Origin: Microbispora sp. H11081
GTDB taxonomy: Bacteria > Actinomycetota > Actinomycetes > Streptosporangiales > Streptosporangiaceae
DNA: 64,000 nucleotides
Direction of reading: 5' to 3'
NCBI RefSeq assembly: GCF_012999535.1
Contig: NZ_JABBWV010000011.1
Location: 124,001 to 188,000 of the forward strand
Position 1 is the stretch's first letter, and every line of letters begins with the position of its first letter. Below are positions 62,165 through 64,000 of the stretch, piece after piece. The notes beneath the pieces were generated by a model. The model searched no databases. It had not been told where the DNA came from and saw only the letters and a list, made by a program, of their open reading frames with translations. The translations under genes were made by a program, and so were the position numbers.

Positions 62165-62247
62165 TTTTCTCCCGACTGCCTCCCCTCAGGCAACTTCACC
62201 AGGCGATTTGTTGGAGCCACAGGACACGCGGCTAAAGAGGCGAAAGA

Positions 62248-62296
62248 GGCGCGGGTGCGGGCGGACGCACATCATGCGCCCGCCCGCACCCGCGCC
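62248..62296 (-). terminator. Strong terminator after mmsB
   Basis: A perfect 17-bp GC-rich stem (arms 62248-62264 and 62280-62296), with CGCA/TGCG able to pair inside the 15-nt loop. It starts 8 nt after the mmsB stop on the minus strand. No T-run. Confidence 0.8.
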
Positions 62297-62303
62297 CGTG
62301 CCG

Positions 62304-63506
62304 CTACTTGGCCTTGTTCTTGTTGTAGACGTCGAAGGCCACGGCCAGCATGAGCACGCCGCCCTTGATGGCCTGCTGCCAGTCGACGCCGAGGCCGAGC
62401 AGGGACATGCCGTTGTTCATGACACCCATGACGAGGCCGCCGACGATGGCGCCGACGACGCTGCCCACACCGCCGGACGCCGAGGCGCCGCCGATGAAGG
62501 CCGCCGCGATCGCGTCGAGCTCGAAGTTGGTGCCCGCCTTCGGCGTGGCCGCGTTGAGCCGGGCGGCGAACATCAGCCCGGCGAGGGCGGCCAGCACGCC
62601 CATGTTGACGAAGACCAGGAGCTTCGTCTTCTTGGTCGCGATGCCCGACAGCGCCGCCGCGCGCTCGTTGCCGCCCACCGCGTAGATGTGACGGCCCATC
62701 ACCGTGCTGGTGGTGACGAACGAGTACCCGACGGTCAGCACGATCACCACGAGGCCGACGACCGGCAGCCCCTGGTAGACCGCGAGCACCCAGGTGAACG
62801 CACCGATGACGACGACGATGGCGACCGCCTTGAGTGCGAACCACAGCATGGGCGTCACGGCCAGGCCGTACTCACGTCGCCGGGCACGGGAGCGCCAGTC
62901 ATTCCAGACGATCAGCGCCGCCGCGGCGAGGCCGAGCAGGATGGTCACCAGGTGCAGGTCGCTCCCGCCGACCTCGGGTACGAAGCCCGACCCGAGCTGG
63001 CGGAACCCGGTCGGGAACGGCGCGATCGACTGCCCCTGCAGCACGACCATGCTGAGCCCGCGGAACAGCAGCATTCCGCCGAGCGTGACGATGAACGACG
63101 GGATCCGGGCGTAGGCGACCCAGAAGCCCTGGAAGGCGCCGATCAGGCCGCCGGTGATCAGCGCGCCGAGCACGACCAGGGGCCATGGCAGGCCCCAGTT
63201 CACGATCGCCACCCCGGTCAACGCTCCCACGAACGCCGCCACAGAGCCGACCGACAGGTCGATCTCCCTGTTGATGATCACCAACATCATGCCGATGGCC
63301 AGAACGAGCACGTAGCCGTTCTGCATGATCAGGTTGGTGACGTTCAGCGGCTTGAGCAGGATGCCGTCGGTCAGGATCTCGAACAGCACGACGATGACGA
63401 CCAGCGCGGCGATCATCCCGTACTGCCGCAGGTTTCCCCGGAGACGCGGGCCGGCCGCTCCGCCCGAGGACGCGGAGGCGGTCGCCGGACGGTCCACAAG
63501 GGTCAT
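62304..63506 (-). CDS. mmsB: Multiple-monosaccharide ABC transporter permease (MmsB/GguB-like)
   Basis: 400 residues, about ten helices. [26 protein letters not shown] (in part) and [20 protein letters not shown] identify the xylose/arabinose/galactose-type permease family (GguB, XylH). ATG 63506 overlaps the ATPase stop (ATGA). It is the last gene of its operon, closed by a strong hairpin. The sugar cannot be fixed; arabinose or xylose is plausible from the neighbours. Confidence 0.85.
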   Translation of the reverse strand: MTLVDRPATASASSGGAAGPRLRGNLRQYGMIAALVVIVVLFEILTDGILLKPLNVTNLIMQNGYVLVLAIGMMLVIINREIDLSVGSVAAFVGALTGVAIVNWGLPWPLVVLGALITGGLIGAFQGFWVAYARIPSFIVTLGGMLLFRGLSMVVLQGQSIAPFPTGFRQLGSGFVPEVGGSDLHLVTILLGLAAAALIVWNDWRSRARRREYGLAVTPMLWFALKAVAIVVVIGAFTWVLAVYQGLPVVGLVVIVLTVGYSFVTTSTVMGRHIYAVGGNERAAALSGIATKKTKLLVFVNMGVLAALAGLMFAARLNAATPKAGTNFELDAIAAAFIGGASASGGVGSVVGAIVGGLVMGVMNNGMSLLGLGVDWQQAIKGGVLMLAVAFDVYNKNKAK

Positions 63507-64000
63507 CGGGCCACCGCCTGGGTATTGGTCATCAACCTCATGACGGCCTCCTGTGTCGCTTCCCGCCGCCCGATCTCACCGGTGATCCGGCCTTGGTTCA
63601 TCACGTAGATCCGGTCGCACATGCCGAGGAGTTCGGGGAGCTCCGAGGAGATCAGGAGCACGCCCTTCCCTTCGGCCGCGAGCCTCTGGATGATCGAGTA
63701 GATCTCGTACTTCGCGCCCACGTCGATGCCGCGCGTGGGCTCGTCGAGGATGAGCACGTCGGGGTTGGTGTACACCCACTTACTCAGCACGACCTTCTGC
63801 TGGTTGCCGCCGCTGAGGTTGCCGGTCTTGGCGAAGACGCCGGGCGCCTTGATCCGCATCCGGTCGACGAACCCCTCGGCGTCGGCCACCTCCCTGTGCA
63901 GGTCGATGACCGACCGCCGCGAGACCCGGTGCAGGCTCGCCAGGGTGATGTTGCGCCGGATGTCCTCGTCCAGCAGCAGGCCGAGCTCCTTGCGGTCCTC
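63503..64000 (-). CDS. mmsA: Monosaccharide ABC transporter ATP-binding protein, C-terminal part (MmsA/GguA-like)
   Basis: The gene enters from the right edge; 165 codons are visible. They cover the end of the second cassette: [56 protein letters not shown] and [20 protein letters not shown]. The stop overlaps the mmsB start. Its binding protein gene (usually chvE-like) should lie beyond the window. Confidence 0.9.
   Translation of the reverse strand, partial: EDRKELGLLLDEDIRRNITLASLHRVSRRSVIDLHREVADAEGFVDRMRIKAPGVFAKTGNLSGGNQQKVVLSKWVYTNPDVLILDEPTRGIDVGAKYEIYSIIQRLAAEGKGVLLISSELPELLGMCDRIYVMNQGRITGEIGRREATQEAVMRLMTNTQAVAR

Overview
The window is one stretch of a very GC-rich actinobacterial chromosome. 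Codons strongly favour third-position G or C, so most long open frames opposite the real genes are shadows. Several traits point to a filamentous actinomycete, probably of the Streptosporangiaceae (Nonomuraea-like); this is an inference. They are: a B12-dependent ribonucleotide reductase next to nrdR and lexA, a two-gene operon for 10-methyl branched fatty acids (tuberculostearic-acid type), a secreted GH5-CBM2 cellulase, a tricorn protease, a GuaB1-type GMP reductase, a LigB-type DNA ligase, and many promoters that appear to give leaderless mRNAs. No prophage, insertion sequence or CRISPR array is visible.

Layout. 1-5 kb: nrdJ (cut by the window edge) and nrdR face away from lexA; the shared intergenic region carries tandem NrdR boxes and three LexA boxes. 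4-15 kb: a MalY-type C-S lyase, the cellulase, the tricorn protease, leuS and a His-rich membrane protein. 14.6-29 kb: lipid and CoA metabolism (P450, acyl-CoA ligase, tmsAB-like operon, D-2-hydroxyacid dehydrogenase, CaiB/AMACR-like enzyme, nitroreductase), the first GlxA regulator, guaB1 and a stress protein. 29-42 kb: FKBP, a GT39 membrane transferase, ligB, several DUF proteins, an ABC-F protein with a short leader ORF, Maf, a CASTOR/POLLUX-like channel protein, an ArsR regulator and a second member of the membrane-protein family seen at 13 kb. 42-49.5 kb: pth2 with an MFS gene, two more GlxA regulators, a rhodanese, a SpoIIE-type phosphatase with a methyltransferase, and two almost identical tRNA-Ala(GGC) genes. 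49.6-59.4 kb: a complete L-arabinose locus. 59.9-64 kb: a DUF222/HNH (13E12-type) gene and the start of a second monosaccharide ABC transporter cut by the window edge.

The clearest functional system is the arabinose regulon. A LacI-type repressor gene, a YtfQRT-YjfF-like furanose ABC transporter and araBDA each carry copies of one 14-bp palindrome (consensus TGTTAGCGYTMACA). The araB copy covers the start codon, and adjacent genes overlap by 4 bp (ATGA or GTGA).

The least conventional signals are: (i) a leaderless seven-codon ORF followed by a hairpin upstream of the ABC-F gene, which looks like a translational attenuator; (ii) 12-17-bp tandem repeats at the 3' ends of four convergent gene pairs; (iii) a LexA-like box before the DUF222/HNH gene, nearly the same as one of the lexA boxes; (iv) an 11-bp perfect hairpin two bases before the ribosome binding site of a stress-protein gene; and (v) ten starts with a TANNNT hexamer 6-8 nt upstream, suggesting frequent leaderless transcription. 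All regulatory calls come from reading sequence only and are untested.
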